64,000 nucleotides of DNA, taken from positions 47,174,402-47,238,401 of the forward strand of contig NC_079134.1 in the NCBI RefSeq assembly GCF_945859705.1. Direction: 5' to 3'. How positions within the stretch are numbered: the first letter of the stretch is position 1; each line of letters starts with the position of its first letter. The stretch is from Episyrphus balteatus. Lineage: Eukaryota > Arthropoda > Insecta > Diptera > Syrphidae. The notes below the pieces were generated by a model that saw only the letters and a list, made by a program, of their open reading frames with translations, was not told the DNA's origin and did not search any database. Position numbers and translations under genes: made by a program. This document shows, piece by piece, positions 47,601 to 58,508 of the stretch.

Positions 47601-49700
47601 AAATAATAAAATTTCAGATGATATAAAATTTATTATAGGTTGTATTTTAAAAAAATGGATTCAATGGTGTAAGAAGAGAAAAAAGATTGATTTTTTTGCT
47701 TTTTTGGATGAAAATTGATTGGCTTAAAAAAATTCTAGCTCTTCTTAGAGATGTCGGACAGTCATGATTGAAGAAATTTTTTTAAGCTTAAACAACCTTT
47801 CATATGATTTAAAATTTATTATATGTTGTCATATACAAAAAAAAATGGACTTAAAGGTGACGGAAGAAAGTTAAATTTTTTCGATTTTAATTTTTTTTTT
47901 CAAGAAAAATGATTTTTTAAGGTTTCACTTTTACCACGTGTGAACTGCACACATATTTTTTATTGTTTTGTTGAATTATTGAGTGAATCTAAAGTTCTTA
48001 ATCAAATTATTTGCACGTTGCCCACATATGCACTGTGGCGTATACGTGTTCTTTTTATATTGGCTTTATTTCAAACCGCATATGCAAGAAAAGATGGTTG
48101 ACACAGCTAGAAAATTTGGGCTTATGCAATCTGGGGCCTATTTCTCGACGAGCTACATCAACTACATCAGCTACATCAACGACTTTAAACTTCAATATCT
48201 CCGTCACATCGGGCCTCAGCATAAAATTTTAGTATTTTTGAATTATTCCGACCACAAACAATATTTACCAATATTTAATGGAGCTTTACTATTGGTTTTC
48301 ATTTCATTTTTGAAATGAAAACCATCAACTGATGTAGTTGATGTAGCTTGTCGAGAAACAGCCCCCTGGCCATATTAAACATTATTTCAAATTATTTTAT
48401 AATGCTGAATGTCAATTGAAATCATTTCAAACTTTGGGAAATTTTAATACATTCATGTGGTTTAAAATTAAATTAAATCGCTATAAATCCGAAAAAACTT
48501 ACAAATTACTATTATGCTATGAATTTTTTAAAATTAACTTTCTATAAGCAGTTGGAAAATATATTAAACGGGAATTTGGTTGAAATAATGCTCACAGAAG
48601 CCGCGGACAAAATAAAAAACAGTATTATCAAAAAATTCATTTTCAAATTCTTCTAATTGTAAAATATCAGAAACGTGAAAACAGCAAATTGATGATTCTA
48701 CTCAAAATAAAGTGAATCAACTCTGTAGATAAACATAAAATCTAATGTTTTCTTATACGGGTGGACGGTGAAAGTAATATTCGTTGTAAGAAAGAAGCTA
48801 AAAATCTACGTTCATTTCATGATTGACATTTTTAATAGATGTAATTATTACAGAAACAAATGAAGACCATCATCACAAATAAGATAAGTAGTTTGAGCTT
48901 ATCTCAGCCATTAATCATCAAGGACTGATTGATACAATCAAAATCTTGTTTAAATGGTCATAATTCTGATACAAATTACGCAATTCACCTTGGATGATGA
49001 AAATCCAACAAGAAATTTCATTTCAGTATTTCGTTCATGGATTTGAAACTTTTCTTTTTCGAAACAGACACGTTATGTTCAAAAACTTTATAACACAGTA
49101 TTTAGCGTTTATTAAATTATTTCCAGTCTCTAACTTTTATATTTAAAATAAAATAAAACATGTAAGTTAATCTGTATCAAATGAAACAATCAAGTTTCTC
49201 ACGAAATGCACTTAAAAAACGTGCCTATATGCCGGCAATACAACTACTAAATCTTGCACATACATTCATCCCATATACATAAAAAGGTGCAAGTAAATTG
49301 AACTTGAAGGATCTTGACAATAACCAGTCCTAAAGGTTTTACTCTCAATTTTATGCTTTTCGAATAAATCACATTTCAAGAGTTTTTTTCCAAAGAAAGA
49401 GACAATTCACATTAGAAATTTACCATACACTTCCGGTTAGATGGAAATCCACAAAGTTGACAACTAGTTCCTTATTTTTTTTTTATTTTATTATTTTCTT
49501 TCAAATAATAACACTGATAATATTTTGTGATTCACTTAGCTTCTGTTTCTTTTGTTAATATTAAAGTGTGTTTGCTTTGTAAATTTTTTTATTTGGAAAA
49601 AAAAATTTCACAAGATACAGCAGTACCGCCACATTAAACACAACAAACACCAACAACAACAAGAAGAAGAACTAAACTTGCACTCATATCCTTTTGGGAA
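44640..49700. other. Upstream of the 556-aa gene: AT-rich, two repeat elements, no gene recognised
   Basis: It probably contains the first intron of the 556-aa gene if the promoter at 49762 is right. Between 45980 and 46210 lies a copy of the repeat that ends in ACTACCAAGTT(C/T)GAAGAAAAT with CAGACA units (compare 53220-53540). The MITE at 48133 is listed separately. The short frames here have no family features. Confidence 0.45.
48133..48366. mobile_element. 234-bp inverted-repeat MITE
   Basis: GGGGCCTATTTCTCGACGAG on the left pairs with TTGTCGAGAAACAGCCCCC on the right, and both arms continue with GCTACATCAACTACATCA. A further perfect hairpin GGTTTTCATTTCA...TGAAATGAAAACC lies at 48294-48323. 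No clear target duplication. Confidence 0.75.
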
Positions 49701-49729
49701 TAATTTCACTTTTGTTTTTCGCCCGTCAA

Positions 49730-49765
49730 ACGTCCGTACAATACAACGCTATAAGAAAAACTGAA
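49730..49765 (-). promoter_or_regulatory. Core promoter with Inr and correctly spaced DPE
   Basis: On the minus strand a perfect fly initiator TCAGTT places +1 at 49762. A perfect downstream promoter element GGACGT occupies +28 to +33. This exact spacing is what TFIID requires at TATA-less fly promoters. The surrounding 49620-50400 is GC-richer than average. The nearest gene downstream on this strand is the 556-aa secreted protein, 5.2 kb away, so a non-coding first exon and long intron are inferred. Confidence 0.5.
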
Positions 49766-50420
49766 TTCAAGCCACTTAAATCGTGCTCCGATACCAGTTA
49801 GCCGACAACGACAAGACAAGACAACCTCTAAGAAGACCAAAGACCGAAGACCGAGCCAACACAAAGAAGAAGAAACGTTTTTTTTTGCGATGGTGGATTG
49901 GATGGATGGATGGATTGAGTGGTAACAACAAATCCGAGGGGTTATGTTATGAGCCTAAACGGTGGCTTCTGCTGATGGCTCAATGCCTGATGGCTTATTG
50001 AAAAGAAAAGCAATCGAATTCCAGCATGCGGGTCTGTTATGGCAGTGCCAACTTTCTTGATTGTTTTGTTGGCTATGGTTATAGGAGGCTAGTGTGTTGA
50101 CGCTGGGCTACTTGGCATATAGCCTGTCTTTGCCTAGCTTATAGCCACCTCCATGGTTCCATCCGTCTATATTTTTTCTACTGCTAAGAATATATGGTTA
50201 AACACCACCATTACCTGCTGCAGACATATAGTATTTGCCAATAAATAAACTTGTATACGTAAAATCGCGGTTGGCGAATATAGGTAGGCATTAGGTTCGG
50301 TGCGGTAGCGGTGGCGGTTTTTTCCGCCAAGTATCCATTTAAATTTTAATTTCATTGATAAATTTAAGTTGCGCGACAAGTTTTAATTTCGTGCGTGCGC
50401 TCACACACAACGATCATAAT

Positions 50421-50883
50421 CAGAGATGGCAAAAATGGGATTTTTTTTGATTTCCTACATTTGTTACGTCTACTACATAAATGAGGTAGTTAACGTAGTT
50501 TAATGTAGTTAACGTAGTTAAATGTAGCAGACGTAGCGCTAGACGTCAAAATGTAGTTTGAAATGCCAATTTTACCACCAAATTGTCAAAGTCTTATTCA
50601 AATCGAAATACATAGCTGTGATAGTGTGAATTTGAATAGAATATTTGAAACCAGATGGATTTGGGGTGGTTTCTTTGAAAAGGTTTTACTTTACTAAACC
50701 AAATTCTCACGAAAACACAGCTATTTATTTTTTAATATTTTTGAAATATAACGTTTTTTATGTAGTTATTGCACGTAGCAAATGTAGGTAGTACATGAAA
50801 CAAATCAAGCGAGTAGTTTATTCGATTAACTACGCGTAGTTAACCGAGTTGATTACCTGACGTAATCTACTCTGCCATCTCTG
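50421..50883. mobile_element. 463-bp non-autonomous hAT element with 8-bp duplication
   Basis: CAGAGATGGCA begins the element and TGCCATCTCTG ends it, perfect hAT-type terminal repeats. ATCATAAT flanks both sides (50413-50420 and 50884-50891), a perfect 8-bp duplication. Sub-terminal GTAGTTAACGTAGTT and TTACGTCTACTACAT units repeat on both sides. No coding capacity. Confidence 0.94.
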
Positions 50884-51392
50884 ATCATAATGTAATTATT
50901 TTACGAGTATTTTATTTGCGATGCGTCTGTGCGCGGCTTGGTATATTAAAGCTGTTTTACTCCTACTTTCGGGATATGATTTTCATTGATAAAAATACCG
51001 ATTATGGTTCTGCTACGGCTTCGGCTTTTGGCTTTGAGCTCTATTAATGATAATAAGAAATTTTTAAAACAAGTTCAAACATTAAGTTTTACTACTGTTT
51101 TGGTTACTTAGTAACATAGCAAGTGTTATTGATGCTTTAATGATTTTTCTGATTAAGATGGATATATCGTCTCGTTAAATTGCAACAGTTTGTAGACGGT
51201 GATGAACGAAATTGTGTTTAGGTAGGGGTTAAAATCTTTTTTGTGTTTAATTTTGTACATAGAAGATTTTGAAAATTAATGGTCATCATATCAATCATGT
51301 CTAATTTATTTTCAAGTTCTATCCTGAGGAGATTTTTATAAGAGAATTTTCAAGTGCATCTCAGGATTTGCTCGGTTTTTACAAAATAACCG

Positions 51393-51545
51393 GGTTATTT
51401 ATGGTTTCTTACCAAGACGACTTCCGTCTTAAATTAAGCGGAAAACCACTTAATTTTAGATAAAGTGTTCTTATTACCAGATTAGAAGATTTTCATCTAA
51501 AATTTAATTTAAGACGAAAATCAGTTTGGCATAAAACCATGCAGA
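51393..51545. mobile_element. Small inverted-repeat MITE
   Basis: ATGGTTTCTTACCAAGACGA on the left is matched by TTGGCATAAAACCAT on the right, and CGTCTTAAATTAAG by TTTAATTTAAGACG. About 150 bp in total. No certain target duplication. Confidence 0.6.
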
Positions 51546-52440
51546 AATCCGCTTGTTTTTAGGTGGCCCTGTTGTATTCATAGGAACAAATCTAAGCAAA
51601 CTCTTTCAGGTTCTAAACGTTACGAGCAACTCAATTGGCCATAAGCCAGCTTCAACGATCACTTGAGAAAATTTTTGACTTGACTTGTATTGCGTTAAGA
51701 GTGCAAGATAATGCAGTATTAGTATTGTTAATGCATTGTTTTTAATTTATGAAGGAAAAACTGATTTATATTTTTAAATGGAATATAAAATATGATGCTC
51801 TGTCATTTTCCCTGAGCATGAAGACATTAATCTTGAAAATCCAAGCAATAGAACTCATAATATAAGATTTTTAAGACAACCATTTTAGGTTCGAAAGTTT
51901 TCAAACAATTCAAAGTAACAAAAAATTGAACAACAAAACTCTAAAAATAGGCTTGAATTTGTTGTTTTAAAATGCTTATAGTTTGGGTTCTAGTGGTTGG
52001 ATATTCAAGATAAAGGTCTTCAGACTCAGGGAATGACAGAAAATAATATTTTGCACTTAAAATACACAATTGAGTTATAACATTGAGACATATATGAAGT
52101 GTTAAATGCAAAAATGCATTTTATCTGTTATTGAAATACGTCACAGGGATAAAACTTCTGCACAATATATGTAAACCTTAATTACATCAAAAAATAACAA
52201 ATTCATTCCTGGCCGCGTAACGTCCACGTTTCATACAAACTTGCCCATTCTCCTTTGAAGATATACTTTATAATACATATAATACAATCTTTTCGGAAGT
52301 CAAAGACTAGCTATACTTTCAGAGTAAGAGAACCGCAAAGTGTCTTATTTTCAGTTATTATTTTCCACTTAACTCCTGAGAGTTTAAAATAAAAAAAAAT
52401 CCACTATTTGCGGTACCATAACTCTGAAAGTATATATCAT

Positions 52441-52700
52441 AGAGAAAAATGATGTAGCAGAGAAAGAAAGATAATTATATTTCCAATCTAAAAAATTCTT
52501 GGAAATTTTCTATCCGACCAGTCGTTCTCGAGATATTGAGAAAATGCGCCCCACAAGACCAAAAATACACAAACTAATCTTTTTATACTCAGGATAAACT
52601 TCTCTTCGTCCTTTTGGAAAATTTTGCCAAATTTGACTGTACTATTAGCTGTGTTAGATAAAATAAATTGCACGACTGGGGTCGCACGTACTTGCTCTTA
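52441..52700. repeat. Dispersed repeat family B, copy 2
   Basis: Same order of blocks as at 36018, ending with ATTGCACGACTGGGGTCGCA at about 52670. That ending also occurs in reverse at about 80-125 (TGCGACCCAGTCGTGCAT). So three copies or pieces exist in this window. Confidence 0.7.
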
Positions 52701-53219
52701 TGCTTAAAGTAACTATAATGTTAAAGCTTTTTATACAAGAAATTTAAAATTTGATATTTTGAAGAAATTTCATAAGTAGTATAAAAAAATTAAATCTGTT
52801 TTATTAATTAATAAAACTCCGTTTTAAATTATCTTAAAAAAAAAAAAATAAATATGCCATTTTATTTCTTGTATAAAAAGGTATTTTTAGAAAAAAATTT
52901 TCGAAAATTGTAGGAGCCGTTTTTTAAAAAAATAATTTTTTATGTATAAAAATTTTTTAACATTTTTCAAAAAAAAAAATTGGTATGCCATTTTGAAGAA
53001 ATAATTAATTTACACATAAAAACTAAATTCCAAAATTTTTCATTGATCCGTTTTCAAAAAATTGATTTTTCAAAAAAATATTTTGAAATATTTTTTAAAA
53101 AAACCAAAAATGCGTTTTTTGAAAATTTTCTAAAATAACGGTACAAAAAATATTTTTTTTATTTAAAAAGTTGGCTCTTATGTGTAGTACCTACTACACA
53201 CAAAAATTTTAATCAAAAT

Positions 53220-53391
53220 CGTTAGAGCCGTTTTTGAAAAAAATTAACTTTTCTATTTCCGTTATATGGCAGGTACCGTTAGTTTTGGTCATAAAAAAAA
53301 ATTTCAATTTCCCCTCTAGGGAATCACCAAAAACTGCTAACTACCAAGTTTGAAGAAAATCACTTCACTCGTTTAGGCTGCAGCTCCAGAT

Positions 53392-53432
<41 letters not shown>

Positions 53433-53540
53433 ATTGCCGGACCCACTTTTTTGGCATTCTCCATCATCGTAATGTCATGTAAAATTGTTATCTCGAGTTC
53501 GATTTTTTTTACGAATCCTAAACTTGCCCTATAGTACCTA
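53220..53540. repeat. Repeat with (GACA)n core
   Basis: GTTATATGGCAGGTACCGTT, TCTAGGGAATCACCAAAAA, ACTACCAAGTTTGAAGAAAA and GTTTAGGCTGCAGCTCCAGA precede about ten GACA units (53394-53432), then CCCACTTTTTTGGCATTCTC. Pieces of the same order occur at 9590-9730, 45985-46210 and 60125-60215. This is the layout of microsatellite-seeding insect elements. No termini were resolved. Confidence 0.65.
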
Positions 53541-53647
53541 TATCGCAAGTAAAAATTTAGACTTAAATTTAAAATATGATTATGAGTATGTATCACACTC
53601 AATGGGTTTTATTTTTCAACGGACGAAAATATAATATCGTCCCGACG

Positions 53648-54579
53648 CACTGTGGGCTAGAAAGCTATTTTAGCTGGAATTAATTAAAAATGTCAACTTC
53701 TTCCAAAATTGATAATTTTGGTCTCATTCGATAGATAAATGTACTAGCTATAATTTCTCATTCAAAGTTGAGGTCAAAACATTCATTGGCTACATAAAAA
53801 ACACAATCGAAAGCCATTTTTCGAAAAAAAACCAAAAAAGGCCACTTTTTCCTCTATCCAGATATTCGTTTACTAAGTTTGTTTTAACGGATTGATTGTG
53901 AAAATTTTGCTAGTTTATGAATGAGTGATGTGTCCAAATATAGTATTTGCTAATAAATTGTTATTATATTGAACTTTTGTATATAAATCTTAAAGTAAAG
54001 TATGTTACTAGCACCGATTTTATATAAAACGAATGTTCCTAAGCTTTAAAAAAAAGGCACGCGTAGGCACACTCTAAAAATAATTTTAAAAAGTAGCTAG
54101 TCTATATGGCTTTATGTTTTATATAAAACTATGTCCTACAAGAGCAAACTTTTTTCGCTGTAACTCCGAAAGTATAGGGAGCAAAATATTCAGAAAACTC
54201 ACTTAAGATTAAAAGAAAACGAGTTGAATGTTATCATATAACGGTTTTTTTATTTGCATTAACATTTTACATTCCATATCAAGTAAAAACAACTTTTGTT
54301 CGCTTCAATGATACCATTTTCAAATTTGGTGCGTTCAAACTAAGACCCCATTTTTTTTGTTATTTTAGACCAAAAATATGTGTTGTAAATTTGAAAAGCT
54401 TATTTTACATCATAATTCGTTTTTTTTTGTTGTTCTTCTTATCATTAGTGTCTGTTGTGCCATAAAATTATCATTATAATATCATTCGACATCATTTTAA
54501 TGCCTTTAATTGCAATTTTAGACTATTTCGAGAATTTCTATAATTAATTCCAGCTAAAATAGCGTTCTAGCCCACAGTG
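53648..54579. mobile_element. 932-bp TIR element with possible 5-bp duplication
   Basis: CACTGTGGGCTAGAAAGCTA pairs with TAGCGTTCTAGCCCACAGTG, and the repeat extends through ATTTTAGCTGGAATTAATTA. CGACG lies directly outside on both sides (53643-53647 and 54580-54584). The interior is AT-rich with no transposase. The superfamily is not assigned. Confidence 0.75.
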
Positions 54580-54589
54580 CGACGAGTCG

Positions 54590-57060
54590 ACGCGTCGGCA
54601 CAACGCCAAACCTCGTATCTGCATTTTTGGACATTTTCACTTTAATGCGTCATTTTACTTGTTATCGGTCCCTCTATTCACTGCGTCGTCGATTCCAATC
54701 CTCCATCTGTTGCCTAGAAGCTTAAACTCCTATCAATATTATCATTGCACGAGTTTCCATCAGATTGCATGAGTTTCAAAAACTTTGAAGCCGTTTTTCT
54801 CAAAATAACAATTTTGCAGATTGTATATTATTCACATAAATAAGATTTTAAGGACCTTGCCAAGGACAATTCGCCTAAATAATTCAGGTTCACCTCTAAC
54901 AATAAAAAAAAAAAATGACTCAATACACTATTTTTTGCATTTATATTGCAATAATTTTGATTCTTCGTTTAATGAACTATTTATTAACCATGATGTGGTT
55001 TGAAGTTTATATTAAGCAAAAAACATAATTATTTAATAATGTTTTTTATCTTCTGTTAAAATTACAAGATAATCATAATCAAGACAATTTGTTTATAGGA
55101 ACTCAAGCTCAAAACTCAACACTTTCTTCAAGTTCAACTACAGTGACCAGTGATCACTTTCATTGAACCGCATTCAACCGTGTAACCAATGTCTCATTAT
55201 AAAAGGTAAACAGAAATTCCAATCACAACTTTTTCTTCACCCCCGCCATAAAGTCAATATAAGTTAAAATAAAAAAAAAATCAATTTTAATATTCAAAAC
55301 AGACCGCAATATTTTCACTTGTCTCTCACGCAAATATTTTTGCCATTCCAAATTGTCCAAGAAAAGTGCGAAGATAGATATTAATTCTTGCGGTTTGTAT
55401 AGTACTTTACTTTAAAATGTGTCTAATATATACAACCTGGCTCAAAGTTACTGCTTTGAAAAGAGCTATAACACTGAAATACACTGAACGAAATATACCT
55501 TCCTAATGTGTTGGTCCTTTTTGTTTTTGTTTAGATATGACAAAAAATCTCTATAGAAGGGTTTTCAACTTATGCATTATGTCGCAGAAAGTAAATTTAA
55601 TTAATATTCATGTTTAACAATCAATAGAAACACTTGCATTTTCACAATGTTTTCCTCGTTCTTCAAGCCAATAATTTCATAATCGGTAATAAAATTAATT
55701 GTTTTAGTGCCCATGTTTCTAGACCTTTATTACTTACTTATTGTTCAAAGAGATACGTAATAATGTGTGTTTTTAAATACGAACACGAACTATTTCGTAA
55801 GACTTCTTTAGAGATCCACCGAAATTATCATTTTCGTGTCGATTTCATGCGATTGGAATGCTAATTTTGTGTGCAAAAGAAATTTTATACACAATTTCCA
55901 TTTCGTATCTGTTGGGCATCGTGTTTTGCGAATGAACCTTGTTGACTGAGTAAAAGTAACCAAATTTTTCTTATTATTTAAAAATAAATTGGAAGTCAAT
56001 AAAATATTGAGGCTTTGCAAAAAAACAATATTACTCTAAGAGAAGAATTAAGAAAAAAAGTTAAATTAGAAAAGGAAGTATATTTTCCAACACACAAAAA
56101 GTATACTAACCTACCTGCCTAAGAAGGCACACCATATCTATTGTGCATTGATCAAAAATATGTCGTATGGAAAGTCTGCGACATCGGTACGTGACTCACA
56201 ATTCAATAGTGCTTTCCTATGGAAACGTGAGATGCATCTGATAGTTGAAAATCAAAGAAAAAATTAAAGAATATTTTTATTTTATTTTTTTTTTTTTTTT
56301 GTTTGGTGAAGAACGTGAAGTCTTTAATTGTGGGAGAAATACCATTGCACCGATAGGCTTTTATTTTTTGTTGTTATGAAACACTTAAATAAAAAGTATA
56401 GTGTGAAACTAGATCAATTTGATTGGTGTTAGAAAGAAAAAAAAAATACCAAAAACATCAATCTGAAGTCTATATTTCATTCAATAATAATTAAGAAGAT
56501 CTGTTTTTAACTCTAAGCTCTTAATTATTAGCGACGAATACTGATATTTAAAGCTTTTAAAGAGGAACGGAATCTGTACATATCTATTTTTGTATGCAAA
56601 AGGATAAGGGAAAGGAAGCGTTTATTTTTGCATTTTTGATCTGATTTTAGGATTAATTACAAAGCCGTCGAGGCTTAACCACAACATAAGTAAACTTTCA
56701 AATGGCCTACTGAATAATTAGTAATAAAAAAAAATAATTACTAAAGATTACTTATAACAAAACAATTTTCGTATTACCCTTCGATTAGACAAAAAAAAAA
56801 AAGTAACGTATACACCACAGTGGCTGTTTTTGTAACAAAATCTCCGACCTCTGATTTTTAAAATGAATAATTGAAACATTTAAGGAATACATTCAATTAT
56901 TCATTTACCTACTTATTCTTCGAACTATAGTTTTTTACTTTAAAATTCGAAGTTAGTTAGCGATTTGTAAAGATAACACTAGTTTACAAAATTATACTTT
57001 TTTTTGTTGGCGGTAGGTAGGTAGAGAATTGATGACCCAATCACCGCTGAGTGTACCGTT
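54590..57060. other. Intergenic stretch, nothing recognised
   Basis: AT-rich DNA with short open frames that show no family features. GTATACACCACAGTGGC at about 56808 is one more copy of the CACAGTGG motif listed for 40780-42870. Confidence 0.4.
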
Positions 57061-57064
57061 TTAA

Positions 57065-57300
57065 TAATTTGTTGACGGGATTAAATTATACTTTTCCAAA
57101 GGTTTTCTATCAGATCTCCTTTTTGAAATATTACCTTTGGAAAATGCAAAAAACAACTACTTTTGAGGCGTGTTGTTGTTGAAACCAAATTATACTTTTC
57201 TAAAGGCTTTCGGTGTGCTGAACTTAAATCCGAAGTCAGAATTATTCTATGAGCTCCCGTTTTTTGAAATATTATCGTTAGAATATTTAAAAAAAAGTTA
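57065..57300. repeat. Fragment of foldback family A
   Basis: AATTATACTTTTC(C/T)AAAGG occurs at 57085 and 57189, followed by GGTGTGCTGAAC, TCCGAAGTCAGAATTATTCT and a TGAAATATTA block, in direct order as in the element at 61085. The second half is missing. Confidence 0.5.
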
Positions 57301-57675
57301 TACTAAAATCTCGCACTTTAGAAAAAATCTCGCAAGTTAATTAAATTCTTGCTATATCAAAAACTCGCATCTAATAAGAATAAATTTTGAGCGTAAGGTA
57401 CCTTAAATTTAAATTGTTTTTTTGGCAGCAAAATGTGTATGGAGCAGATTAAATTAAGAGAAAAGGTCGAATACAACAAATTCAGATGCATTAAGTACTT
57501 TTGAATCCAACATCCAACAGTTGACCTTGAACACTATAAAGAACTGACATAGGCGCCTCGTTGTTAAAAAACCTTTTCCTTTTTTATTATTCTCTTCGAA
57601 ACAAAACTAAGAAACAGAAGAGGGAGGTTCTGGGCTTTGCTAAGCTAGTAATATCATGCAGTTTTATAATCTCGC

Positions 57676-57765
57676 ATTGAAATAAAATATTTATTAATTC
57701 GCGCGCGCGAATTAATAAATATTTTATTTCAATTAATTTTAAAAAATCGCGCGATTTTTTAAAAT
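57676..57765. repeat. Two adjacent perfect palindromes with CG cores
   Basis: A 58-bp perfect palindrome (57676-57733) is centred on ten alternating CG bases and a 30-bp perfect palindrome (57736-57765) is centred on TCGCGCGA. Only two bases separate them. Arms are AT-only (ATTGAAATAAAATATTTATT; ATTTTAAAAAA). Confidence 0.9.
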
Positions 57766-58317
57766 AAAACAACTAGTTTTGCTTGCAAAATCGGGATACT
57801 AAAACAAATTAAAAAATGAGAGATTGTTCTAAACGCATTTTATTAAAACCTTTAACAAAAAATATAATACATACAAAAAATAAGAAAAAGTAAGGAATGT
57901 GATACTAAAAATAAATCAATTAAAAAACTAATATTTACTTTAAAGTTTCAGGAGAACAATCAAATCGTGATAATCCCTTAGATTAATAATAACATAAAAT
58001 GAACACAACACCTTAAATTAAGTACACACTACATAATCAAAAGAAATTTCATTTAAATATATTTCAACTTATATTTGGATGCATTTCAACAATTTTTATA
58101 TTTAAATAAATAAAATTTCTTTTACTTGTGAACTCAATTTAAGGCTTTAATCATTTAATGTTTTTATAAAAGAAATACCGTTTTCATAATGTGTTGAAGG
58201 TACATATTGTGTGGGCTTTACAACGCAAAAAATCAGTTTTACTAATTTTTTGTCTATTTCTCATGATTTTTTTATTTGTGAATTAAGCATGTATTTTGTT
58301 AAAAAATCGGGATTTGA

Positions 58318-58450
58318 CGGCATTTTAAAATGCGGGATTTCAGAAAACGGGATTTAAAAAAGCGGTATTTTAGTAAACGGGATTTTGAAACTTTTTTTTT
58401 CGGGATTTTCGAAAAACGGGATTTTGAAAAGCGGGATTCCGATACGCTCC
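58318..58450. repeat. Degenerate tandem repeat of CGGGATTT units
   Basis: CGGGATTT (with one CGGTATTT) occurs about eight times at 10 to 25-bp spacing, separated by A-rich linkers such as GAAAA and AAAAAG. Read on plus it encodes a run of KRDF-like residues, which is a by-product and no gene. Confidence 0.75.
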
Positions 58451-58508
58451 CTTACAAAGCCAGTAGAAGAATTCTGTATACAAATCATTGTTTACTTCGA
58501 CAAAACAT

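Noticed and set aside
53394..53432. CRISPR-like short regular repeats
   Set aside because: A simple (GACA)n microsatellite without spacers in a eukaryotic repeat.
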